Source: DAOTEJ01 sp035454085
GTDB taxonomy: Bacteria > Pseudomonadota > Gammaproteobacteria > Burkholderiales > Burkholderiaceae_F
Length of the DNA stretch: 31,554 nucleotides
NCBI GenBank assembly: GCA_035454085.1
Contig: DAOTEJ010000026.1
Location: 1 to 31,554 of the forward strand
Direction of reading: 5' to 3'
Shown here: positions 16,232 to 23,405 of the stretch, in pieces
How the letters are laid out: each line of letters starts with the position of its first letter
Numbering within the stretch: the first letter of the stretch is position 1
Notes under the pieces: generated by a model
What the model was told of the DNA's origin: nothing
Databases searched by the model: none
Seen by the model: only the letters and a program-made list of their open reading frames with translations
Position numbers and translations under genes: made by a program

Positions 16232-16717
16232 TCAATTCGCGGGGAACTGCACGACCGGGCCGAGCGGCGCCTGGCCCGGCGGCACATAGGCCGGTGCAGG
16301 TTCGCCGGCGGGCCCCAGGGCGCGCACGTAGCGCCACAGCGCACGCAGATCCTCGTCGGTCATGGCCCGCAGGCTGACCCAGGGCATGGGTGGGCGGTAC
16401 TCGGCATGGCGCGCGACCTGTAGCCACTGCTCCTCGCTCATGCGGGCGAAGGCCAGCCGCAGGTTGGCGGCGTAGGTGGTGCCCCAGCCACCGCGCCAGC
16501 CCAGGGCGTCGCCGGTGAGCCAGAGGGCTTCGGGCACCTGCCCGTGCTTCATCGCGTAGCCGGGAGTGTGGCAGTCGTTGCAGCCACTCACTTGAACCAG
16601 GTAGCGGCCGCGCTCCACCCCGGCCTCACCCGGGGTGGTGACCGCGGACTGCGCCTGAACGGCGCCAAAAAAGGCACAGCCCAGGGCTGCCGCCAGCATG
16701 CCCAGATGGTTCTTCAT
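16232..16717 (-). CDS. Periplasmic monohaem cytochrome c
   Basis: A 161-residue class I-type cytochrome c. Residues 1-22 are a signal peptide (LGMLAAALGCAFFGAVQAQ). The haem-binding motif CNDCH is at 46-50, and Met111 in RPPMPW is a likely distal ligand. The pattern of a haem motif followed by ALGWRGGWGTTYAANL and WRYVRALGP resembles small cytochromes found with alcohol or sulfite-type dehydrogenases. It should move electrons in the periplasm; its partner is not evident nearby. A GGAGGAG site lies just before the ATG at 16717. The frame is open far upstream, but this ATG gives the proper signal peptide. It follows the hemerythrin gene by 140 bases on the same strand, so shared transcription is possible. 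Confidence 0.85.
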   Translation of the reverse strand: MKNHLGMLAAALGCAFFGAVQAQSAVTTPGEAGVERGRYLVQVSGCNDCHTPGYAMKHGQVPEALWLTGDALGWRGGWGTTYAANLRLAFARMSEEQWLQVARHAEYRPPMPWVSLRAMTDEDLRALWRYVRALGPAGEPAPAYVPPGQAPLGPVVQFPAN

Positions 16718-16838
16718 GTTGTCTCCTCCTCGGTGTCGTTCTGCACCACAACTCGCATGGGATAGGTCATCGCCGAGGCTCCTTGCCCCGCAAACACCTC
16801 TCGGGCTCGGCGGGCTGGGGCAGCCGGTGTGCGGTGGC

Positions 16839-16857
16839 GCGCCCGCGAGCCGGGCGC
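16839..16857 (-). terminator. Hairpin directly after the hemerythrin gene
   Basis: GCGCCCG (16839-16845) pairs with CGGGCGC (16851-16857), with a five-base loop, and abuts the stop codon of the hemerythrin gene at 16858. There is no T-run, so it may be a weak terminator or an mRNA 3' stabiliser ahead of the cytochrome gene. Confidence 0.35.
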
Positions 16858-17541
16858 TCAGGCGCCAAGCGGCATGGGGCCCAGGCCCAACATCAACTTG
16901 AACCAGTCGCGCGCCGCCAGCACCGGCTTGATGCGTTCGAGCACGTCCGCAAAGGCCGGCGCCGGCAGGGCCTGCTGCATGCCACCGAGCAGTTGCACCC
17001 GCTCGACCGGTGCCATCGCCGGCACCATGTGGCGCAGATAGGCAAGCATCTGCTCGGGCGGGATCGCGCCCACGAGTCGCGCCTCGAGCCCGGCGATCTG
17101 AGCGTCGCTGTAGTGCGCCCACAGCACGGCGTTGTTGTCGGTCTCTTCGAGCGCCATGTGCCGCAGGTTCTCGGCGGTCCACGCGGCGAGCGCGGCATAC
17201 AGGGCACGCGCGGGCTCCGCGCGCTGGGCCGAGGTGCTCGCCGCGGACAGGCGCAGCGCGCAGGCGGCGATGGTGTCCATCTCGGCGCGGTGCTCCGCGT
17301 GTTCGGCCAGGGTGCGCTGGCTGCTGCCTCCGACGGCGGCCTCGAGCGCCGGGTGGATGAAGCTCTCCTCGTGCTCGAGGTGGGCCTGGCTGGCGGCGAG
17401 CAACTCGTCCACCGTGGCCAGGGTGGCTCGGCACTCATCGGCGTCAGCCAGATCGAGGCGCCCGACGGCGACCAGGGTGTCGCTCATCCAGGCGCGCAGG
17501 CCCTTGTGTACGAAAGCGTAGATGTCGTGGCGGTGTTCCAT
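16858..17541 (-). CDS. Hemerythrin HHE-domain protein
   Basis: A 227-residue soluble helical protein. Histidine/acidic pairs typical of the hemerythrin-like four-helix bundle are visible: His12, the HLEHEESFIHP segment (54-64), HAEHRAEMD (81-89) and HMALEETDNN (128-137). These would hold a di-iron centre that binds O2 or NO, or serves as a sensor. The C-terminal 80 residues (AIPPEQMLAYLRHMVPAMAPVERVQLLGGM...) form an extra helical region found in some Burkholderiales members. I chose the ATG at 17541 because an AGGAGA site lies just before it; upstream codons give an Arg-rich unlikely extension. It is divergent from the DUF1289 gene, with 161 bases between. A role in nitrosative or oxygen response is inference. 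Confidence 0.82.
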   Translation of the reverse strand: MEHRHDIYAFVHKGLRAWMSDTLVAVGRLDLADADECRATLATVDELLAASQAHLEHEESFIHPALEAAVGGSSQRTLAEHAEHRAEMDTIAACALRLSAASTSAQRAEPARALYAALAAWTAENLRHMALEETDNNAVLWAHYSDAQIAGLEARLVGAIPPEQMLAYLRHMVPAMAPVERVQLLGGMQQALPAPAFADVLERIKPVLAARDWFKLMLGLGPMPLGA

Positions 17542-17637
17542 GCGGGTCTCCTGGCGGGTCTGCCGGCCACACGCCGGCGATGAAGCCACTTTAGGAAGAT
17601 GCCGCGATACGCGTTCGTAAATCTTGGCTCGGCGCAT

Positions 17638-17654
17638 CCTAAGAATTCCCTAAG
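17638..17654. promoter_or_regulatory. Direct repeat CCTAAG, 11-base period
   Basis: CCTAAG occurs at 17638-17643 and again at 17649-17654, exactly one helical turn apart, in the divergent region between the hemerythrin and DUF1289 genes. A related TTTAGG lies at about 17590 in the opposite sense. This arrangement could be a binding site for a regulator, but no known consensus is matched. Confidence 0.25.
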
Positions 17655-17686
17655 CTCCTGGCGGATCCCACCGCCACGCTCGATGC

Positions 17687-17692
17687 GAGAAT
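17687..17692 (+). promoter_or_regulatory. Possible -10 element for the DUF1289 operon
   Basis: GAGAAT ends ten bases before the ATG at 17703, within GCGAGAATCGGCC. A nearly identical string (GCGACAATCGGCC) precedes the Crp/Fnr gene at 30855. If it is a -10, the message would have a very short or no leader. No clear -35 is seen. Confidence 0.3.
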
Positions 17693-17702
17693 CGGCCGGT
17701 CC

Positions 17703-17912
17703 ATGACTGCCGCCCGCCCGTTCCCCGACCTCCCGGCCCCGGCCTCGCCGGTGCCCTCGCCCTGCGTGTCGATCTGCACCATGGATCCGGCCAGCGGCCT
17801 GTGCCTGGGTTGCCTGCGCACGATCGACGAGATCGCCACCTGGTCGATGATGAGCGAGGCCGCCAAGCGAGCCGTTTGGGCCCAACTGCCGGGCCGGCGC
17901 GCCGCGCCATGA
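17703..17912 (+). CDS. DUF1289 small zinc-finger-like protein
   Basis: A 69-residue protein with the full DUF1289 pattern: SPCVSICTMDPASGLCLGCLRT and then EIATW. Its four cysteines (21, 25, 34, 37) are placed to bind a metal such as zinc. The family is widespread in proteobacteria and has no settled function; members are often called YdhL-like or Fe-S/zinc proteins. The ATG is at 17703, and the stop overlaps the start of the next gene (ATGA at 17909), so the pair is translationally coupled. A GC-rich N terminus with many prolines precedes the motif. Confidence 0.87.
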   Translation: MTAARPFPDLPAPASPVPSPCVSICTMDPASGLCLGCLRTIDEIATWSMMSEAAKRAVWAQLPGRRAAP

Positions 17913-18340
17913 GCAACGCGCCACCCCGCCCCGAGCTTGCCGTGCCTGTGAGCGGCCCGTCCTACAGCCCGGCGATGCGCATCGTCTCGTCCCTGGTCGT
18001 GCTGCTGCTGGGCACCTTGAGCGTGCGCGTGCTGCTCAGGACCGAGGGGTGGGCCGGCTCGGACGCCTGGTGGCTGCTGGGCGGCGCCGCCCTGGCGGTG
18101 CTGGGCTCGTGGTGGCAGTTGCTGAGCGCCCGCACCACGCTGGACGCGCAGGGTATCGAGCAAAGCGGCCTGCTCACCCAGCGCATGCGCTGGGACGAGG
18201 TGGCCTTCGCGCGCGCGCGCGGCGGCCGCCTGTTGCTCAAGGCCTCGGTGGGCCGCTTTCGGGTCTTTCATGCCGGCGATGCAAGCCTGCGCGCCTCGTT
18301 CGCCGAGGTGGCTCGCCGTTACCCGCGGGGCGGCCAATGA
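17909..18340 (+). CDS. Small two-segment membrane protein, PH-like cytosolic part
   Basis: A 143-residue protein with two predicted membrane helices, about residues 23-44 (AMRIVSSLVVLLLGTLSVRVLL) and 53-70 (AWWLLGGAALAVLGSWWQ). A C-terminal soluble part follows with a strand pattern (TTLDAQGIEQSGLLTQRMRWDEVAFAR) seen in bacterial PH-like (YdbT/DUF304-type) proteins. No catalytic residues are visible and I do not assign a function. It overlaps DUF1289 upstream and the metallo-hydrolase downstream, each by four bases (ATGA), so the three genes form one tightly coupled unit. Confidence 0.65.
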   Translation: MSNAPPRPELAVPVSGPSYSPAMRIVSSLVVLLLGTLSVRVLLRTEGWAGSDAWWLLGGAALAVLGSWWQLLSARTTLDAQGIEQSGLLTQRMRWDEVAFARARGGRLLLKASVGRFRVFHAGDASLRASFAEVARRYPRGGQ

Positions 18341-19272
18341 GCCGCGATGGCGCGCAGGGGGCCCTGCCGCCCTCGATGCGCTTCTTCGAGCGCGGCTGGC
18401 TGTCATCGAACAACATCCTGTTCCTCGACGAGGACGGCACGGCCAGCCTGGTGGACACGGGCTACGTCAGCCATGCGCCGCAGACCGAGGCGCTGCTCGA
18501 CGCCGCGCTCGCCGGCCGGCCGCTGACGCGCATCCTCAACACGCACCTGCACTCGGATCACTGTGGCGGCAACGCGCATCTGGCCGCGCGCTTCAAGGCC
18601 AGCATCTGGATTCCGCCCGGCTCGGCCGAGGCCGTCAGCCGCTGGGACGCCGACGCACTGACTTTTGCCGCCACCGGGCAGCGTTGTCCGCGCTTCGCCT
18701 GGCAGCAGTTGCTCGAGCCGGGCGCCACGGTGCGCCTGGGCGCGCTCGATTGGGAGGTGCTCGCCGCGCCCGGGCACGATCCCCATAGCGTGGTGCTGTG
18801 GTGCGCGGCGCAGCGCCTGCTGATCTCGGCCGACGCGCTGTGGGAGCAGGGCTTTGGAGTGATCTTCCCCGAGATCGAGGGCAAGAGCGGATTTGCGGAG
18901 CAGGCAGCCATGCTGGAGCTGATCGCGCGCCTCGCGCCCCGCCTGGTGTTGCCCGGGCACGGCGCTCCCTTCACGGACGTCGCTGCCGCGCTCGAGCGCG
19001 CCCGCGGGCGTCTGGCCGCCCTGGCCGCGAGCCCGGCGCGCAATGCCCGTCACGCCGCGCGTGCACTGCTCAAGTTCTATCTGCTCGAGGTGCGTCAGGC
19101 AGGGTTCGACGCGCTGGTGGCGCACTGCGCGGCCGCTCGCTATTTCCCGCTGATCAACCAGCGCTACTTCGGCCAGCCCTTCGAGGACTTCGTGCGCATG
19201 ATCGGCGCGGACCTGGTGCGGGCCGATGCCGCGCGCGTGCGCGACAATGCGCTGGTGAACCACGACGCCTGA
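18337..19272 (+). CDS. MBL-fold metallo-hydrolase
   Basis: A 311-residue cytosolic enzyme of the metallo-beta-lactamase superfamily. The metal-binding THLHSDHCGG motif is at residues 69-78, with further ligands expected in APGHDPHS, ISADALWEQG and LPGHG. The fold binds two metal ions and usually hydrolyses thioesters (glyoxalase II-like), lactones or similar bonds. The C-terminal third (KFYLLEVRQAGFDALVAHC...) is helical and resembles the LACTB2-like or thioesterase-like branch. The substrate is unknown. The ATG overlaps the stop of the membrane protein gene. The gene is followed by a lipoprotein gene after five bases. Confidence 0.85.
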   Translation: MSRDGAQGALPPSMRFFERGWLSSNNILFLDEDGTASLVDTGYVSHAPQTEALLDAALAGRPLTRILNTHLHSDHCGGNAHLAARFKASIWIPPGSAEAVSRWDADALTFAATGQRCPRFAWQQLLEPGATVRLGALDWEVLAAPGHDPHSVVLWCAAQRLLISADALWEQGFGVIFPEIEGKSGFAEQAAMLELIARLAPRLVLPGHGAPFTDVAAALERARGRLAALAASPARNARHAARALLKFYLLEVRQAGFDALVAHCAAARYFPLINQRYFGQPFEDFVRMIGADLVRADAARVRDNALVNHDA

Positions 19273-19277
19273 AGCTC

Positions 19278-19835
19278 ATGCGCCCGATAGTCCCGCTCAT
19301 CTCGCTGGTCCTGCTCTCGGCCTGCGCCGCGCCACCCATCAGCGTGCCCGGGGGCGGCCCCGGCGTGCCGCGGGTGAGCGTGCCGGGGGTGTCGAGCCTT
19401 TCGAAGATCCGCGCCCCCGAGGGCAGCCAGGCGGCCTTGGCGCTCACGGGCCGCGGCGCGCAGGTGTTCCGTTGCGAGCGCGACGAGCGCGGGTGGTTCT
19501 GGGCCTTCCGTCAACCCGAAGCCGAGCTGCTCGACGCCAACGGTCGCGTGGTGGGCCGTCACGGCGCCAATTTCAGCTTCGAACATCAGGACGGCAGCCG
19601 GCTGGTGGGGCAGGTGGCTGCCTTCGAGGAAGCACCGTCCAGTGCGGACCTGCGCTGGCTGCTGATCAACACGCGCTCCTACGGCAAGGGCAGCTTCGAG
19701 GGCGTGACCCAGGTGCAGCGCATCAATACGCGCGGCGGCATGCCGCCCGCGAGTTGCGACGCGGCCCAGGCCAACCAGCTGCTGCGCGCGGACTTCAGCG
19801 CCGAGTTCGTCTTCTTCCGGCCCGCGGCACGCTAG
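19278..19835 (+). CDS. DUF3455 lipoprotein
   Basis: A 185-residue protein. A short signal ends in the lipobox LLSAC with Cys16, so it should be a lipoprotein. The mature part matches DUF3455: QVFRCERDERGWFWAFRQPEAELLDANGR, then GRHGANFSFEHQDGSRLVGQV, then LRWLLINTRSYGKGSFEGVTQVQRINTRGG. The family is common in proteobacteria, actinobacteria and fungi and has no known activity. The gene follows the metallo-hydrolase by five bases and is likely in the same transcript. The reading frame is open upstream inside the hydrolase gene, but the ATG at 19278 gives a sound lipoprotein signal. Confidence 0.8.
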   Translation: MRPIVPLISLVLLSACAAPPISVPGGGPGVPRVSVPGVSSLSKIRAPEGSQAALALTGRGAQVFRCERDERGWFWAFRQPEAELLDANGRVVGRHGANFSFEHQDGSRLVGQVAAFEEAPSSADLRWLLINTRSYGKGSFEGVTQVQRINTRGGMPPASCDAAQANQLLRADFSAEFVFFRPAAR

Positions 19836-19954
19836 GCGCGCCCGGCTGCGTGATCGAACTCACTCTCGCCTTGCAGGCGACTGCCTAGACTTTCGCCACA
19901 TCCGCTGCGCCGGGCGGGTGCCTGCCTCGCGCGACCGAACTCTGGAGTCCTGCC

Positions 19955-20953
19955 ATGCTCATCCGCCTCTTCGTTTCGGCCTGCCTCGCGCTGGCCAGCA
20001 TCCCGGTCTGGGCCCAGCTCATCGTCGATGCCGATCAGTTGCGCAAGGCGCAGGAACGCGGTGCGCTCGTCTGGGACACGCGCGACGAGCCCACCTTCCG
20101 CAAGGGGCACATCCCGGGCGCGGTGAACATCGGCAACGCCAATGACGAGCTGCGCGATGTGAACAACGAGGACTACCTGCCCACCCCTCAGCTCGAGAAG
20201 ATCCTCGGGGCCGCCGGCATCGATCCGGCGCGCGAGATCGTGGTCTACGGCCAGCGCGGCGCGACCAACGCCTACTTCGCGCTGCTCACGCTGCAGCAGT
20301 TCGGCGCGCGCAAGGCTTCGATCTATCACGACGGCATCGACGGCTGGCGCGCCGCCGGACTGCCGCTGGCGACCGCCCCCACGCCACCCACGCCGGTGGC
20401 CCTGAAGCTCAAGACCGTTCCCGGTGTCACTCTGGACACGCGCCAGGTGCTCGCGGCGCTCGAGCGTCCCGAAGTTCAGATGATCGACGTGCGCACGCCC
20501 AAGGAGTTCCGCGGCGAGGACATCCGCGCGCTGCGCGGCGGGCACATTCCCGGAGCAGTCAACATCCCCTACGAGCAGAACTGGGTCGACCCCGAGGTGA
20601 TGGCCAAGATGCGCCGCGGCGAGATCCGCGACACGCTGGGCATGCGCCTGCGCGGCCAGGACGAGTTGCGCGCTCTGTACGCGAAGCTCGACCCCGCCCG
20701 CGAGACCATCGTCTACTGCAATAGCGGCGTGCGGGCGGCCGAGACCGCCACGGTGCTCAAGGAGCTCGGGTTCCGCGACGTGAAGGTCTACGACCCCTCG
20801 TGGATCGGCTGGGCGGGGACTTTCAAGGCGCCTGTCGAGAACGAGACCTTCTTCAACGTGGGCAGCCTGAACAGCCGGCTCGGCGCGCTGCAGACGCGCA
20901 TCGACATGCTGGAGCGCCAGCTCGCCGAGGCCCAAAAGCGCCCGACGCAGTAG
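19955..20953 (+). CDS. Exported tandem-rhodanese sulfurtransferase with one inactive domain
   Basis: A 332-residue protein with a signal peptide (residues 1-20, cleavage after VWA). It carries two rhodanese domains. The first (about 22-138) has WDTRDEPTFRKGHIPGA, but its active loop reads VVYGQRGATN, with Gly99 where the catalytic cysteine should be. The second (about 158-293) has VRTPKEFRGED, GHIPGAVNIPY and the intact loop VYCNSGVRAAE with Cys255. Residues 303-327 form a short coiled coil. It should transfer sulfur from thiosulfate or a similar donor in the periplasm, using only the second domain; the first is probably structural, as in other tandem rhodaneses. The gene stands alone, with 119 bases before it and 186 after it. 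Confidence 0.88.
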   Translation: MLIRLFVSACLALASIPVWAQLIVDADQLRKAQERGALVWDTRDEPTFRKGHIPGAVNIGNANDELRDVNNEDYLPTPQLEKILGAAGIDPAREIVVYGQRGATNAYFALLTLQQFGARKASIYHDGIDGWRAAGLPLATAPTPPTPVALKLKTVPGVTLDTRQVLAALERPEVQMIDVRTPKEFRGEDIRALRGGHIPGAVNIPYEQNWVDPEVMAKMRRGEIRDTLGMRLRGQDELRALYAKLDPARETIVYCNSGVRAAETATVLKELGFRDVKVYDPSWIGWAGTFKAPVENETFFNVGSLNSRLGALQTRIDMLERQLAEAQKRPTQ

Positions 20954-21106
20954 CCCGGCCTAGCGCAAGGCGCCGCCCGCTGCCGCCGCGGGGGAGCCCG
21001 CAGGCGGTGACGGCCGCTGTTCCCGAAAGCGAGCCGGCCAGGACCGCCGTCGCCCCCGCGCAACGCCTCCGTTTTCGCCCAATCTGAGCGGGGCGCCGCG
21101 GCGCGG

Positions 21107-21112
21107 TAAAAT
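21107..21112 (+). promoter_or_regulatory. Possible -10 element for the DUF1801-H1-like gene
   Basis: TAAAAT lies 27 bases before the ATG at 21140 in an otherwise GC-rich gap. AGGAGG follows at 21129-21134. A -35 is not clear. The hexamer stands out against its surroundings. Confidence 0.35.
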
Positions 21113-21139
21113 ACACCGTTGGTGCAACAGGAGGTATTG

Positions 21140-22012
21140 ATGGTTCCGACTGCAACGACGGTGGGCGCCTACCTACGCGACCTGCCGCCGGATCGGCGGG
21201 TGGCGATGGCGCGCGTGTGCAGCATGATCCGCCGCTCTGCCCGGGGTGTGCGCGAGAGCATGCGGTATGGCCTCGCTTTCTATGAACTCGACGGACCGCT
21301 GTTCGCTCTGGAGTCGGGCAAGCGGCATATGTCGCTCTACGTGGCCGAGCAGGAAGTCGTGCAACGCCACAAGGACGCGATCCCGGGGGTCGATCCCGCG
21401 CGCAGCCATATCCGCTTCGTCGATCTGAACCGCCTGCCGCTCGACGTCGTCGAGAAGATCGTGCGCGATTCCGTGACGGCGCGGCGCTCCCGCGTGCAGG
21501 CCGGCCAGGTGCCCACCCAGGCCGAACTGCTCAAGCTGTGGAACATCAAGGAAGAGGCGGCCGCCGCGCCACCGCCCGTGGTGCGCATCCCTGTGGTGCG
21601 GCCCAACGCCACCGTGGTGGACGCCTTTGAAACGGCCACCACGGTGATGCGCGACATGATGAATGTCGCCTTCGACATGGCCACCGGGGTGATCGAGGCG
21701 ACCACGCCCAAGCGTGTGCGCACGGGCATCACGCGCGCGGTGGAGGCGGCGGCGCCGGTGCGGGCAACCACCAAGGCCCTTGCCCAGGCGGCCGTCAGGG
21801 CGACGACGGCCAAGCCTGCGCCGGCGGCCAAGAAGCCCGTCGCGAAGCAGGCCGCCAAGCCCGCGGCCGGCAAGACCCCCGCCAAGTCGGCTGCCAAGCC
21901 TGCCGTGAAGTCCACCGCCAAGCCTGCGGCCAAAAAGGCGACGGTCGCGGCCAAGGGAGCCAGGGCCGCGAAGGCCGCCAAGCCCGCAGCGAAGACGGCC
22001 CGGAAGAAGTAA
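21140..22012 (+). CDS. DUF1801-domain protein with histone H1-like Lys/Ala/Pro tail
   Basis: A 290-residue protein in two parts. Residues 1-125 are a DUF1801 domain (VGAYLRDLPPDRRVAMARVC, RESMRYGLAFYELDGPLFALESGKRHMSLYV, SHIRFVDLNRLPLDVVEKIV). After a linker, roughly residues 205-290 are almost only Ala, Lys and Pro, with repeated AAKPA-type units ending in TARKK. Such tails resemble histone H1, AlgP and HctB-like proteins and would bind nucleic acid without sequence preference. I infer a nucleoid-associated or RNA-binding role. The ATG at 21140 is set by an AGGAGG site five bases upstream; a TTG at 21119 in the same frame is not needed. A strong hairpin terminator follows at 22034-22061. Confidence 0.83.
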   Translation: MVPTATTVGAYLRDLPPDRRVAMARVCSMIRRSARGVRESMRYGLAFYELDGPLFALESGKRHMSLYVAEQEVVQRHKDAIPGVDPARSHIRFVDLNRLPLDVVEKIVRDSVTARRSRVQAGQVPTQAELLKLWNIKEEAAAAPPPVVRIPVVRPNATVVDAFETATTVMRDMMNVAFDMATGVIEATTPKRVRTGITRAVEAAAPVRATTKALAQAAVRATTAKPAPAAKKPVAKQAAKPAAGKTPAKSAAKPAVKSTAKPAAKKATVAAKGARAAKAAKPAAKTARKK

Positions 22013-22033
22013 GCCTGCGCTCACTGCCCACAA

Positions 22034-22061
22034 GACAACGGCGCCTTCGGGCGCCGTTGTC
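22034..22061 (+). terminator. Rho-independent-type terminator hairpin
   Basis: A perfect 12-base stem, GACAACGGCGCC with GGCGCCGTTGTC, closes a TTCG tetraloop 21 bases after the DUF1801-H1-like stop codon. It is followed by GCTTTC, a short T-run. It is also placed to stop the convergent ligase operon, which ends at 22121 on the other strand, though the T-run favours the + strand. Confidence 0.75.
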
Positions 22062-22120
22062 GCTTTCATCGAGCGCGAGGCGCCCCTGGCATTCAGCCCT
22101 GGCCAGGCACGGCGCCGCAG

Positions 22121-23347
22121 CTAGCTCGCGCTGCGCCGATCCTCGATGAGCTTGCCGTCGTCGGGCAGGCTGCCCGCGGGAACCAGTTCTACCGTGCCGC
22201 CGATCTTGGTCAGACTGCGCAAGGTGTCGGCGAGCGCGGCGGCGAGCGGCTCGCCGCCAGCCGCCTCGGCGCGCAGGAGCATGCGGTCCTGCTCATCGGC
22301 GCGGGAGACCACCAGCCGCACCCGGCCAACCTGGGGATGGCGGCGCGCGAGCTCCTGGATCTGCTCGGGGCGCACGAACATGCCCTTGACCTTGGTGGTC
22401 TGGTCCGCGCGGCCCAGCCAGCCCCGGATGCGCGGCGCGGTGCGGCCGCAGGGCGACAGCCCCGGCATGAGCGCCGACAGATCGCCCAGGCCCAGCCGGA
22501 TCCAGGGATGGTCCTCGTCGAACGAGGTGACCACGACCTCGCCGACCTCGCCTTCCGGCACGGGCAGGCCATCGGGACCGACGATCTCGAGCAGAACGTC
22601 CTCGTTGACCACCAGGCCGCTGCGCGCCACCGATTCGTAGGCGATCACGCCCAGGTCGGCCGTGGCATAGGCCTGGTAGGCCTCGATCCCGCGCGCGCGA
22701 AACTCGGTCTGGAGCGAGGCCGGGAACGCCGCGCCCGACACCAACGCGCGCTCGATGCAATCGATCGGCCGACCGGCGCCGGCGGCCGCGTCGAGCAGGA
22801 TCTTCAGGAAGTCGGGCGTGCCGATGTAGCCGCGCGGGCGGTAGGCGGCGATCAGCTCCAGCTGCTGTTCGGTGTTGCCGGGACCGGAGGGAATCACGGC
22901 GCAACCCAGGGCGCGAGCCCCGCCGTCGAGGATGAAGCCGCCCGGCGTGAGGTGATACGAGAAGGTGTTGAGCACCACGTCGCCGGCTCGAAAGCCCGCC
23001 GCGTGCAAGGCGCGCGCTGCTCGCCAGGCGTCCGGGTGCGTCCCCTCGGGCTCGAGTATCGGTCCGGGCGAAGTGAAGAGCCGCCCGTAGCGCCCTGGAC
23101 TGCCCGGCACGAAGCCGCCGAACGGCGGATCGGCCCTCTGCAGCCCCGGCAGGGCCGCCTTGGACAGCACCGGCAGCCCGGCCAGGTGCTCGCGCGAATC
23201 GATCCGTGCGGGGTCGATTTCGCCCAGGTGCCTGCGCCACCCCGGGGCGCGCAGCGCGGCCGCGACCAGCGCAGGCAGGCGGCGCAGCAGTTCGGCCTCG
23301 CGCTCGGCGGGCGCGCGGGTCTCGCGCGCGTCGAAGTGTTCGCTCAT
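22121..23347 (-). CDS. PaaK-family (phenylacetate-CoA ligase-like) adenylate-forming enzyme
   Basis: A 408-residue member of the phenylacetate-CoA ligase family, slightly shorter than PaaK (about 430). The expected Ser/Thr/Gly-rich ATP loop is replaced by FTSPGPILEPEG at residues 91-102. Other parts are recognisable: a YQAYATADLG segment in the position of the adenine motif, a GEVGEVVVTSFDEDHPWIRLGLGDL region, the hinge-like GRADQTTKVKGMFVRPEQI, and a C-terminal Lys in DDGKLIEDRR. It probably activates a carboxylic acid to its CoA thioester. It is the last gene of the transporter operon, which suggests that the acid comes from the importer. The ATG at 23347 has a GGAGA site upstream; the frame extends to 23377, but the extra residues add nothing. 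The substrate is unknown. Confidence 0.82.
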   Translation of the reverse strand: MSEHFDARETRAPAEREAELLRRLPALVAAALRAPGWRRHLGEIDPARIDSREHLAGLPVLSKAALPGLQRADPPFGGFVPGSPGRYGRLFTSPGPILEPEGTHPDAWRAARALHAAGFRAGDVVLNTFSYHLTPGGFILDGGARALGCAVIPSGPGNTEQQLELIAAYRPRGYIGTPDFLKILLDAAAGAGRPIDCIERALVSGAAFPASLQTEFRARGIEAYQAYATADLGVIAYESVARSGLVVNEDVLLEIVGPDGLPVPEGEVGEVVVTSFDEDHPWIRLGLGDLSALMPGLSPCGRTAPRIRGWLGRADQTTKVKGMFVRPEQIQELARRHPQVGRVRLVVSRADEQDRMLLRAEAAGGEPLAAALADTLRSLTKIGGTVELVPAGSLPDDGKLIEDRRSAS

Positions 23348-23405
23348 CGTGTGTTCTCCGCAGGCCGGGCGGCGCACTGCAGGAGCGCGCGCCGCAGGCG
23401 TGGCC

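Noticed and set aside
21719..22012. Ala/Lys-rich coding repeat as a CRISPR or tandem-repeat locus
   Set aside because: The units are irregular codon runs inside one intact frame that makes an H1-like tail; there are no constant repeats with unique spacers.
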